A DNA stretch of 64,000 nucleotides from Amanita rubescens. Its lineage: Eukaryota; Basidiomycota; Agaricomycetes; Agaricales; Amanitaceae. The notes under the pieces were generated by a model. The model saw nothing but the letters and a program-made list of their open reading frames with translations. It was not told where the DNA came from and made no database searches. The translations under genes and the position numbers were made by a program. The stretch covers positions 1-64,000 of the forward strand of contig WION01000213.1 in assembly GCA_015039365.1 (NCBI GenBank), given 5' to 3'. Below are positions 1-10,122 of this stretch, one piece after another (position 1 is the stretch's first letter; each line of letters begins with the position of its first letter).

Positions 1-199
1 AGACATGAGCGCGATTCCGAAATGTAGCACCACGCTTCTCATCACGGCGAAGTGTACAATGGCACGGCAAAGTGCGGAGTAACGCGGTGAAGGTAAATTA
101 ATAAAGAAAGCGGAATCCAACATGCGATGTGTCGTCGGCACACGAAGGTTCAGACGATGATATAGCACCATTGATGGATTGTTTTACCCGGAGAAATGG

Positions 200-206
200 A
201 AAAAAA
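200..206 (-). terminator. Pol III T-run terminator of tRNA-Arg
   Basis: Seven consecutive T residues on the minus strand begin 4 nt past the tRNA 3' end, the usual RNA polymerase III stop signal. Confidence 0.75.
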
Positions 207-210
207 GAAC

Positions 211-283
211 AACCCCTGGCGGGACTCGAACCCGCAACCTCCAGATTAGAAGTCTGACGTCATAACCATTAGACAACAAGGGC
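211..283 (-). tRNA. tRNA-Arg(TCT): tRNA-Arg (anticodon TCT)
   Basis: A 73-nt cloverleaf reads on the minus strand. The 7-bp acceptor stem pairs GCCCTTG with CAGGGGT, with two G-U type pairs. The D arm closes with GTC/GAC. The anticodon arm is TCAGA-CTTCTAA-TCTGG, which puts TCT in the anticodon, so it reads AGA arginine codons. The T arm is GCGGG-TTCGAGT-CCCGC. The variable loop has 5 nt and no intron is visible. A T-run follows the 3' end as expected for Pol III. CCA is not encoded. Confidence 0.93.
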
Positions 284-510
284 GTTGAAGACATTATGAA
301 GGGTAGCATGACGGAGGGAAAAGGTACAAGCGGGCAACACGGGTACGGTAACGCGCCGCCTGCGGCGGCCCTTCCCGAGTTGGAACACGTCCCCGTCGTA
401 AAGGATGCCAAATACACACTCGTATGTTGTTCCTGACCATTATATTCCGCTATGACTTGAGCAATCGCATCCGATTCCTCCTTTCTACTAACGATTTTGA
501 GCTTGACTCC

Positions 511-518
511 TATAAAAA
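511..518 (+). promoter_or_regulatory. TATA box upstream of the PB1 gene
   Basis: TATAAAAA lies 127 nt before the chosen ATG of the PB1-domain gene. That is a plausible distance for a TATA box plus a 5' UTR of about 95 nt. The assignment rests on motif and position only. Confidence 0.4.
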
Positions 519-637
519 GAAACGTCTTGCCTCTTGTGTCGTCGATCGCAGTAGATGGGTTAACTCGATCTTCTCACCAGGGCCCATACAGTGACGTGAC
601 CGCAAACTGTCGCAACCGATCCCACTACGTAGCGGGA

Positions 638-1153
638 ATGTCTTTCATTACTATCAAACTCAAGAAGGCCAAGGCCCCGACTAGACTTGCATATTTTGAT
701 GTACAGCCAAGCTGGGAAGATCTTGCCTCGAAAATCATTGAGCTGTATAAAGTTTCACCAGAGAATGTCAGCGTCACTTTCTTCGACGAAGCCAAGGACA
801 CAGTTACTATCACCAGCGAGGAAGAACTTCAGCATTTCTACAAACGCTATTATCAGTCTTCTGAAGAAATCAAGTTTGTTGTGCAGGATGATCGTGAGTG
901 GGCTTTTAATCCTACTACAGTAGACATCCCAATAATGCATTGACTTATATGGTAATTTAAGGGTCTATTGAATGGGAAATTGCCTAAAACGGATATGCAT
1001 TATTGGGATGTCTACTGTAACTACTTACCCTAATTCATCGCTCCTCTATTATCTCTAGCCGCGCTCACTTCCACTTGGTCAGCGGATTCCAATCTATCTG
1101 GTCTGTCCGGCAGTCAGACTGATCAAAGTGGCTCAATAAAAATTGCTCAATAA
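638..1153 (+). CDS. Small PB1-domain protein (two exons)
   Basis: Model: exon 1 638-893, intron 894-1058 (GTGAGT...CTAG), exon 2 1059-1153, phases matching, 116 aa. Residues about 1-85 read as a PB1 domain, a ubiquitin-like fold used for protein heterodimerisation. There is a basic patch on the first strand (IKLKKAK) and an acidic OPCA-like stretch (FFDEAKD...TSEEEL). Both surfaces being present suggests it can pair at either face. The tail (about 30 aa) is Ser-rich and otherwise featureless. The ATG at 638 was preferred over the in-frame 497 codon because PB1 homology begins directly there. The intron contains a perfect 24-bp inverted repeat. The next gene fragment downstream is a Crinkler header, also a ubiquitin-like fold, so the two may once have been one locus. 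The fold is clear; the cellular role is unknown. Confidence 0.55.
917..1018. repeat. Perfect 24-bp inverted repeat inside the PB1-gene intron
   Basis: The left arm 917-940 and right arm 995-1018 are exact reverse complements, with a 54-nt spacer. The pair would form a strong hairpin in the RNA and lies wholly inside the predicted intron. It could be a very short foldback/MITE; no clear target-site duplication was seen. Confidence 0.8.
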
Positions 1154-1170
1154 TAGGCTCAAATGACCGG

Positions 1171-1548
1171 CTCCAACTTAACTGTTGGGTTCTCACTGTA
1201 TCCGACAACCCTTCCTTCGTCGACGTTGGAAAAAGCATGACGGTGGATAAACTGAAAGAAGTGATCAAGGAGAAGAAGAAGGAACGTACGTTTAATGGCA
1301 TCGAGCCCGACACCCTCGAGCTCTGGATGGTGAGCGAAATCTTCCCTGTGCGGGTCGATGACATCTAATTTTCCGGAAGCTAGATCCACCCATTCCTTCT
1401 ACGGAAATCGACACAAAGCTTAAAGGTGTTCAAAGGCCGCAGCAGATACCAGGCAGAGTCAAATTAAACCCTCTTGACGAATTATCGGAACATTTCCCCT
1501 CACCCCTTCGCAAGCACCTCCATATCATTGTGGAAGCCCCACCTACAC
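1171..1548 (+). pseudogene. Crinkler (CRN) N-terminal header domain, orphan fragment
   Basis: Two stretches separated by a 50-nt GT-AG intron (1330-1379) encode the ubiquitin-like CRN header. It begins with LNCWVL, continues with a lysine-rich LKEVIKEKK helix, then LELW at the exon end, and closes with the typical HLHIIVEAPP strand in the second exon. The same order is found in the complete CRN gene downstream. No start codon lies in this frame nearby: the ATG at 1163 is out of frame. No P-loop or nuclease part follows in the next 700 bp. It is therefore either a decayed or truncated CRN copy, or an exon of a gene whose other exons I cannot see. Confidence 0.55.
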
Positions 1549-2310
1549 GTAAGTATTCTCGTAATTTCTCCACCTGCCTCTCTAACTCTACATATCGATG
1601 GTTGCTATATGACCATCACCTACTAATTTGAATGGTTTTACGCATACGCTGACGCAATTAACGGAATCATTTGAGTAGCACTATTGATAATGAATGTTAA
1701 TATGATAATTCGAGGCTTACACGCAAAGAAACTCCAGTGCTTGGAACCCCTTCAGGTTCATACATAATGAACCATTATTGCTACCTCCCTCGGTCTCTTC
1801 AATCTCCAGTATCGCATCATCATTCTCATCAACCCGGGGAGGGCATATACGGTACTAAAGTCCTTGTCCGAGAGAAGTACTCCCTTTGGTTCTGAGACAA
1901 GTCGTCGAATGCCACCCACAGAGCCAGCTTGGTTACAGAATCATTGAGGAATTCCATGTGAGTTTGAGGCAATTGAACAAAGTCGAGCCAGGGTAATAAG
2001 GACGACTTGGTCTCTAATCACGGCGACGGATGACTTCAAATTTACATACGCCATCGTATCCGCGCGCGCTAGATATTTTCGGCCAGATGGCTAAATTGGA
2101 CCAAGAAAGCAAAAGTTAACGTCACGACTCGGAGCAGTAGGGAGGCCTCGCATACAGCATCTGACAACTCCAAGCTTGGGGAATGTAGCAGACTGTTTCA
2201 TTTGATTAACACACTAAATAAAAGCTTTCAGTTTGAAATCGAGGTAAAAGTGATGAGATGTATGCGGCGATTCGAACGATAGGCCCATGTGGCAGTGCGA
2301 TGACTCCCTC
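1549..2310. other. No recognisable gene
   Basis: AT-rich sequence after a GTAAGT donor-like site. No conserved coding stretch, tRNA or repeat was seen. It may be the decayed remainder of the upstream CRN copy. Confidence 0.4.
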
Positions 2311-5300
2311 ATGGCAGACCCTATCCCAATCCCGAACCAGGACGCCCCTCACCTTAATTGTGTTATCGAAGACGAATGTAAACTCTTCCCAGTTACCGTG
2401 GGGCGCGATTATGCGGTTAGCGAACTGAAGGAAGTTATACAAGGCAAGGCAAGACACGGTATCTTAAAGGATATTGATCCTCACACTCTGGAATTGTGGA
2501 AGGTGAGCGCCATTGATGACTTACGATGTGAAGTGACATTACTTTTCTCAGCCCAAGGACCCTATCGTTGCGAAGCCAGCAAAGACTTTGGCTGTACGTA
2601 TCGGGTCCCTGGGAGGTCTTTCGGAATTTGCGGTCATATTAGAACCTACGGACAGCGTCTTCGATATCTTTTCAATGTCTCCTCCCAAAGACCACATCCA
2701 CATAATTGTGCAGGTCCCGGCCGCTGGTGAGTGGAAGTAAATCTCCGCGACTGAACGTTGCTGACGAGAACCTTTTTTCCTTTATTAACTCCACCTGTAA
2801 ATGATTGTATTTCCGCCTCCTCCCGCATTTTCCTCCTCATCTCCTCATCTCATTTCTCTTCATCGTCCTTTTCCCCTCTTCCCGATCCCGACCCTTCCTC
2901 TCCGATCGTTATCTTCCACGTCCAATCTCCTTTAGGTGGCAACGGGAAAAAGACCATTACTCCATCCAACTCCACTACTAGTGTTGGTGTCATCAATAAG
3001 GAGATCAAAGAAGAGCTCAAGTCGCTTCAACCGGCAGTCGAGGCGTTTCTGAAAAATCCTGAGTTGCGCATCTGGGCTCCTCCGCAGCACACTATGCCAG
3101 ACATACAGAATTTTTTTACGGAGCTTCGAATACCAACCTATCCCAATGGCAAACCAAATCTTCTACTTCATGATCTCGATAAGTGCGATGGCAAGAAAAT
3201 TCAAGAGGTGTTCGAGGATGCTACACCCATGTATGTAGTTATAACTTCTCCGAACTTTCTTTCACGCACAATTGCAGGTGTATCTGCAACACATCTGGAT
3301 CGGGTAAAACCCGGCGCATCATGGAAGCCCTCACGAAATATTGGGGTTTCTATCTTGTTGCAACTCCGGATGCGAATGGCGTTGGCATTCGAGATTTGCA
3401 CGACGCCTTAGAGTTAGTCGCTAATTATCAGGAGTGGGTCCCCGACCTTAGACCACTCGCTCCCGAGGAACGTACTGTTCAGAACGGTATAAATAATCAA
3501 ATCGCATATAGGGCCTTTCGGAGAGTCCTGGCTGCGCGGATAGTGGTTTTCGAGCTTTTCCTACAGGTTGCAACCCAGATTGATGGGTCCTTGCAGGCAA
3601 AGCATAAGCGTATCTGGCTGTTGTTCCAGTTGTTCGACCGACTAAACCCTCAGCGCATAGGCTCGCACCCATTTATCCAGATCATCAATAAGCTTCGCAA
3701 CGCCTCGAATGACGCTCTCGATGCATTGGTTAATCGCCTTGATGTCATTATTAAGAAATATTCTCTTCACTCCGAGCTCATTTTGGGGCTCGACGAAGCG
3801 CAGTGGGCTGCCAGATCATATCCCTATTCCGGCATGTCATCCTCCAACTCCGGAGCATTTCGATCAATAATCCGCGAAATGGTTAAAGCCTTCACCAAAG
3901 CACCGGTCAAGATCGTTGTATCAGGTACCGCTGTGTTGCTCGCAGACCTAGATGATAGCGTAGCCTCTGGAGTCGGGAAACCTGCTCATAAATTCAAAAT
4001 GTTTCATGAGCTTGGGATGTTCGACACCTGGCCGAAACTGAAGCTATTCCTTGAACGCTATGTCCCGGCTTCCATTTTAAACACTCCTTCATGGCGTTGC
4101 CTTCAGAAGCGGATGCAAGAATACCTTCGGGGTCGGTGAGTTAGAGCCGTCGTTTTTGACTGTGCAAGTCTCATTGGCAATAGATATCGCTTTACTGTAT
4201 CCTTTCTGGAGCTCTTCCTGATGAATGGCCTGCAATCGCCACACAAATTATTGAATAAATATCTGGAACAGCATATCACTTGTCCCCCCGGCGATACTGG
4301 TCTCCTCTTTACTTCGGGTGAACCTGACCTTTGCATCAAGGTCGAATTGAAGGGTTTCGAATGGGAGAGGCTCCGGTTAGGTTCACTTTTGTCGTTCGAC
4401 TTCCGGTTCCTCTCTCTGACATTGAACAGATTCGTTTGCAACTCAGGAAGTGGTCAGGATTGTGCAATCCCACTTGATTAAGGGGGAATCTCCGAACTAC
4501 GGGCCCGTTACTGCCAAACTTGTCGAATATGGGATAGCTTGTCTTCGTGAGGATCACGATGGGCAAATTGTTGAACCACTCGCATTTCTATCGGCAATAC
4601 AGTGGTTCGAGGCTCATGACATCACAAAATTGTCTGCAGACATACGACTACGAGCTGGTGATGGGAATTCACGTGGATATGCTTTCGAGAATGCAATGGT
4701 TCTTTACTTGCTTCGAGGGTTGGGAACTCCAGTTTTTCTCAACACGATTTTCCACTTTGTCCCCAAATTCACCCCTTCATGGGCAGATGAAAAGGCTCAG
4801 ATTCAAGTTGTGGCACGTCTCGGTGGCGACTATATACCAGTGAACATTATGGGAGAAGCTCCACAAAACCCAGGTCTTTGCATTGTCCATTATGCAGAAA
4901 CTATCAATGACGTTATAAACTGGATTGAAACTCTCGATCCTGCCCCGGCAATACTTATTTCAAGCAATTTATTTGGCCCGGATGTTTTATTAAAGGTCAA
5001 ATTATGGTCAGAATCAACAGCTAACCCTAGGATTGTCATTGTGATGGCTCAACTTAAGTCCTACACCCGTGGTAACAAAGCAACCCTAGATGCGCAGACG
5101 CTTAGCAAGGCTCTCACTTCTCTGCATCCACTGCACTGGTTCAAGCAATTGGTGCGTCGGTTAGTTTGGTCACTTTTTGTCTCATTAGGATTCTTGTGGT
5201 AGCCAGAGCAACAACGTCAGAAACTCACCGATGCCCTAAAAAAATATGATGTCCTCCGTGTTATAGCCGGCTACCCATTGACTCCCGATTTCGGGTCAGA

Positions 5301-5472
5301 AGCAAAATCTGTCACGCAGGCCATTAGTAGGTTTGACTCAAGCGACGCACTATCATGGATCAACCTAGAGCCATTTCTCCAATTTTTTGGGTTGGAAGGC
5401 AAGGCTTTGAATGTGCTGGAACCGATGGAGAGTGCGCTTGCCCGCAAGCGAAAAGCAAGTGAGATGAACTAA
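2311..5472 (+). CDS. Crinkler-type protein: header, P-loop NTPase, PD-(D/E)xK nuclease
   Basis: Seven exons (2311-2502, 2552-2726, 2936-3230, 3278-4135, 4184-4380, 4430-5151, 5203-5472) join in frame to 902 aa. Residues 1-120 are the ubiquitin-like CRN header (LNCVIEDE, LELWK, DHIHIIVQ). A P-loop (GSGKT, about 228-232) is created across the exon 3/4 splice. Walker B is LILGLDEAQ (D393-E394), followed by a sensor-like VVSGT. The C-terminal part has restriction-endonuclease-fold signs: E659 in an AFEN helix, D757 in GPD, and Q780-x-K782 in MAQLK. In this family (CRN/CR effectors, found in oomycetes, chytrids and basidiomycetes) the NTPase is thought to couple to the nuclease. Proposed roles are secreted effectors, nuclear-acting toxins or conflict proteins. 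No signal peptide is visible here. The intron 4381-4429 has an unusual GTTCAC donor, the weakest point of the model. Start at 2311 (MADP) is preferred; 2287 is also in frame. Confidence 0.8.
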
Positions 5473-5903
5473 TGCTGATGTAATATGAGCCTATCAACTC
5501 CCTGTATTAAACATGTATGACCAGACGAGCCTTCCATTGATGCATTGTTTACGCGTGAGGCGTTGAGGCGTTGAGGCGTTGAGGCTGCGAGGGCACACAC
5601 GCGGCAGACGTGGCCGGTAAATTCTGATTGTCACTGAATTTGATCCGTCTCTCCGCTGTTTTCATTCCCCTCCTCCTCCGCTTCTTCCGGGCATACCTTC
5701 GTCGCTTAGACATGCTCTCGAATGAAGGCACGCAAAATTTCCAGTTGCATACACTCACTAATTCGCTGACGCATACTATGAGCCTCCAACAAAGCGACGG
5801 CGTCAAAGTGAAGAAGTAAATGATGAAGTTGAAGAGGGTATGCGCATTTGAAATTCAATGCTTATGGGAACTTGCCCTGATATATTAATGTGATTGTCGT
5901 CAG
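5473..5903. other. Intergenic; short 9-bp tandem repeat
   Basis: About 430 bp between two CRN-type loci. Near 5560-5583 the 9-mer with core GCGTTGAG is repeated three times in tandem. No gene was recognised; it may contain a lost 5' exon of the next locus. Confidence 0.4.
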
Positions 5904-7449
5904 ACGTGATTGCATTCTGGCGTGATCTCTGGGTCGCTAGCGAAAATCCGATCCGTCAAGAGACTGTTCAACGGGATCCCGATTGAGGATGTTGACGTTC
6001 CAGCAACGTTCGATGTACTTTATACGGATTGCCTGTTTCCTTTATGAAAGGCGGCATCTTGATAAGGAGCGAGTATAATTCCGCAGAGAAAGATATAGAG
6101 AGTCATCGACCGCTTGTGAATGCCGTCGTCATTGTTGGTCATAGGCATCGGTAAGTCAGTATCTCTTTACGTGGTAGCATAAGGCATGACAAAATAGCAG
6201 GAAAATCTAGTTTCCTGTTTTATCTGTTGGCTCGTCGCCTTCTTGCTCGAAAGCCAACTATTTTCCAACGGGATGCAAGATCCATCTATTTCTTCTCTGC
6301 TACGGGTGTTCGGCGGCTATCCCGTGACATTGTCAATCAACCAGTTGATTTCTCGGAAACTTGGGCCTTGCTCGACGCAAAGCAGGTGGACAAGACTGCT
6401 CCAATTTTCTTGATAGATCGCTCCGACCTTTTTCTTGTCATTGCCTCGTCACCGCGTCCATCACACTGGCAAGAGCATTACCGACCTCCTTTCAAGATAT
6501 GGCTCATGGAACCATTTGGGTTGGAGGAGCTCATTCAAGCGCAAGTATTTCTCATTACCTTATGTTGTTATGATGTTCAACGAATATTTTAGCCGTCAAC
6601 TCCAGCAAATCAAACGCAGCGAGACATCAATCCAGCAGTTTCTGCAGGAATATGGCCCGTCTGCTCGTGACTGCTATGCATTCTGCGAGTCAATTCCAGA
6701 TTATTACGAATACCACATACGTGACAGGGTGAAAAAAATCACTTGGGATACCGTTACAGATATGTTGACGGCTCGAAAGGATTTTGCTGGTTTGGATGAT
6801 GGATCCCATAAGCTTATTCTTGTCCGTCCTTTGGCGCCCGCAAACCGTTCATCTCCTTCGTTGAGCATCATTACGAAGACCGTAGCTCGCCTCTTGCACG
6901 AGCGCGATTCCGATGCACAGTGGCAGAATGCACGGAAACTGTACAAAACACTCCGAGCTGATCCATACAGTAGATCTACTGCTGGGAAGCTCCTCGAGCC
7001 GCCGTTTCATGCATTGTGCATGAAAGGAACATCATTTCGACTCTCTTCGATGAATGTGAAACCTGGTGGACGGACTCTCACTAATGACAGTACCAACTAC
7101 CACACAACATTAACACTACCTCCGCAGCCACGCATTGTTTTCGATCGAGAGCATCCTATTACAACTCTTTTGGCAAATCACTAACTACCAACCAAAACAT
7201 GGGACCCAACCCTCATATGACTCGTTTGTTTTCGGCCTTAACCACCCTGTCCATCTCAAAGGGATCAGTAAACTAATTGACCTCGCGGCACAGCTGGGAG
7301 TTAATGATCGAACATTCCAATTTGTTGCAGTAGTACCTGAGGACGACAAGAATTGCCAGTGCCTAAAAACAGGAGATTTTTGTTACACATGTTTTGTATT
7401 GAAGTTACAGATAACGAACTGTATGATTAGATTTCTAAATGCACTATAA
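5904..7449 (+). pseudogene. Crinkler/RHS-like P-loop NTPase, broken copy
   Basis: The recognisable pieces are RLFNGIPIEDVDVP upstream, then a P-loop VIGIGKSSF formed across a 50-nt intron (6151-6200). A hydrophobic strand IFLIDRSD (Walker B-like) and the SSPR...WLMEPFGLEEL block follow. After a second intron (6545-6605) comes EYGPSARDCY, and the closing strand FQFVAVVPED lies near 7320-7350. These are the hallmarks of the CRN/RHS-like NTPase family of basidiomycetes, a different subfamily from the gene at 2311-5472 and without a visible nuclease. The frame is lost near 6048 (one base short before the GGILIRSEY segment) and again near 7181 (before YQPKH). Two breaks suggest a pseudogene, although small unrecognised introns cannot be excluded. 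Confidence 0.6.
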
Positions 7450-7536
7450 TGTAAAAGATTGGAGAACACACAATACGTAAGGTTCCGAGGCCGAATTCAG
7501 ATTTGGTGAGTCTCACGCTGGTGCACGAGATGCAGG

Positions 7537-9877
7537 ATGGCTTCAACGCCCGCGCCGCGCTCATCGTCGCCGTTGTCCATCGCATACCCCGTCCCAGACC
7601 ATGACCCTGCTACCTGGCCTCGCCATTCTCCAACAATCACCCGCCCATTCGACTTCAATGACCCTCAGGTCAGAGAACGCCAGCGCACGCTGGACGTCGA
7701 CATGGCTCTTCAGATCTCCAGAGCCCGCAGGGAGGCGATTCACCATTCACCGCACTCTGCCAACTTTGATCTGGGCCAGAGTCAACCGTCAGCAGAGCTA
7801 GGCTATTCGCTTCCTGAGGAACGCGAAATAGAACGAACCACCATGACGGCTACCCCAAATGGCGTTCTTCTGCCGGACGACGATACCGTTGGCCCGTTAC
7901 ATCTGGAGAGTCCTCCGCACCACCCACCATCACCAGGCGAATCTTCTCTATTCGCTGTACTAGACGCACATGCCGCACCTCCCCGTCAAGAGGATGATTT
8001 GGTATCCTCTGCTCGCTACGACCTTCCCACTTATCAAGCAAACATTTCTCGCTCCAGTTTTGATTTCTATAGAATGGAGCAATTCGCCGCTCAGGAAAAG
8101 GCAAAGTTGGGTATCTCTCCACCCATTGACTTGCGTCCTCACAGATCGGGTACAAATCACACTGCTGCCAGCTCACTAGAAGCTCCTTCTGCAGTTCCGC
8201 AGAACCTCGAGGGTGGGCTTGCCACAGAGGCCGTCTCACCTCGGGAGGGAGCTGAATCCATATTTCCATCTCCAACGCAGGTAGCCTCACCCACAGCAGA
8301 CGACACAATCTCCAACCGCTTGCGTTACCGCAAACTTAGCCAGAGCAATCCACGACCACGCGTACACCGCAAAGGCATTGGCGGCAAACTAGCTCTTTTC
8401 GAAAGTAGCGCGAGTGAACTTCCACATTCCCTGTCTGCTCGACTAGGTGCTGTGTTTGGCGGAGCTAGCGGTAGTGGAGGAAGCCACGACCATTACGTTC
8501 CTCCTCAAGTGAATCGCGGAGACGGAATAAGCGGGATACTCAACACAGGTCACGACCGGCCGTTCCGTTTCTCGTTCTATTCCAATTCCCTAACCGCAAC
8601 GATACACGCTCGTAGTTTGAGCGAACTGCCCGCGGATGGTCAATCATTCAGGGATCTGTTCTCGGGTATACACCCACCTCCCTCACCAGACATGAACAAA
8701 ACCAGATCAAGCTCGTCCAACCCCAGATTTGACCCGGCACGCAAACACACATATAAATACAACGAAAGAGGTGTCGGCGGCGATTCGGATACTTCAGCGT
8801 GGTGGTTGGACGTCACCTGCCCCACAGAGGAGGAAATGAAGATGCTCAGCGAAGTGTTTTCCATCCATCCTCTCACGGCGGAAGATATTCTCATGGAAGA
8901 AACGCGCGAAAAGATTGAGCTGTTCAAGAGCTACTATTTTGTTTGTTTCCGCAGTTTTGAGCAAGATCAATATAGTCCTACATACCTTGAGCCGATTAAC
9001 ATGTACATCATTGTCTTCCGAGAAGGTATTCTCTCTGTATGTGGTCTTTTACTTCTTTTTTAACTCCGCTGACACTTGATACAGTTCCACTTCCAACCCA
9101 CTTCGCATCCTCAAAACGTTCGTCGCCGGATCAAACAATTCAAAGACTACATCACCGTCACCTCTGACTGGATCTCATACGCCCTCATCGACGACATCAC
9201 CGACGCTTTCGGACCTCTCATCCAGGGTATAGAGTATGAAGTCGACAGCATCGACGAGCTGGTGTTGATCCTCAAAGGAGTCGAGCAGAACGACATGTTA
9301 CGTCGAATCGGGACCTGCCGGAAGAAGGTGATGGGTCTATTACGGCTGATGGGTAGTAAGGCGGACGTTGTGAAGGGTTTGGCAAAGAGATGTAATGAAA
9401 ACTGGAGGATGGCGCCTACCTCTGACATTGTGCGTTTTTCCCTCTCTCTCGTCGAATCAACAAATGTAACAACCCGCACAGGGCCTCTATCTATCCGACA
9501 TCCAAGACCACCTCATCACTATGACTCAAAACTTGAACCATTACGAGAAAATCTTATCTCGTTCTCATTCAAACTATCTAGCCCAGATTTCAATCGAGAT
9601 GACGGATGCGAACAACCAGATTAATGATGTACTCTCAAAGCTCACTGCGCTTGGTACCGTGCTCGTTCCGATGAACTTGGTTACGGGTCTATGGGGGATG
9701 AACGTTCATGTCCCAGGTCAAGACGTACCCGTACGTTCGCTTTCCCCTCTCTTTTCTTGTTTGCACCTCATTTTTTGTTACTAGGGATACGCGTGGTTCG
9801 TCGGCATCATCGTCTGTCTAGCGGCTTTCGCTCTTCTCGGCGGTTACATCACTTACAGACTGATGGTTCGCAAATAA
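7537..9877 (+). CDS. CorA/ALR1-MNR2-type Mg2+ transporter
   Basis: Four exons (7537-9036, 9085-9429, 9482-9730, 9785-9877; introns 48, 52 and 54 nt) give 728 aa. The first 400 residues are Ser/Pro-rich and cytosolic, typical of fungal ALR1/MNR2 proteins. The CorA domain starts around WWLDVTCPTEEEM. A long helical funnel region follows. The first membrane helix (TVLVPMNLVTGLW) leads into the signature GMN (687-689), then a short loop, and the second helix (FVGIIVCLAAFALLGG) ends just before the C-terminus (YRLMVRK). CorA proteins form pentameric channels that carry Mg2+ across the plasma membrane (ALR1) or vacuolar membrane (MNR2). Sequence alone does not tell which applies here. The start ATG opens a continuous frame and no stop lies inside the model. 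Confidence 0.92.
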
Positions 9878-10122
9878 CCATATGAGTAAGACATTTATTG
9901 CATCATATATATTTCTTCGTTCAAACTACTATTTTTATACGATCATATACGATTAATCGTGATCATTCTTCACCTCGCGCGTGTGTGTGTTATGTAGTAA
10001 AACCTAGTAGCACAGTTGTAGAGTCAACGGAGAGGAAAACAAAAAGGGAAATAGAACAAATAGCGAAAAAAAAGGCAATAATTAAGTTAAAAGCAATGCG
10101 TTGGCAGAAAGCGAATATACTA

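Noticed and set aside
638..1548. One fused PB1-Crinkler gene
   Set aside because: The PB1 gene has its own phase-consistent stop at 1151-1153 and no splice route into the header frame was found. Kept only as a question.
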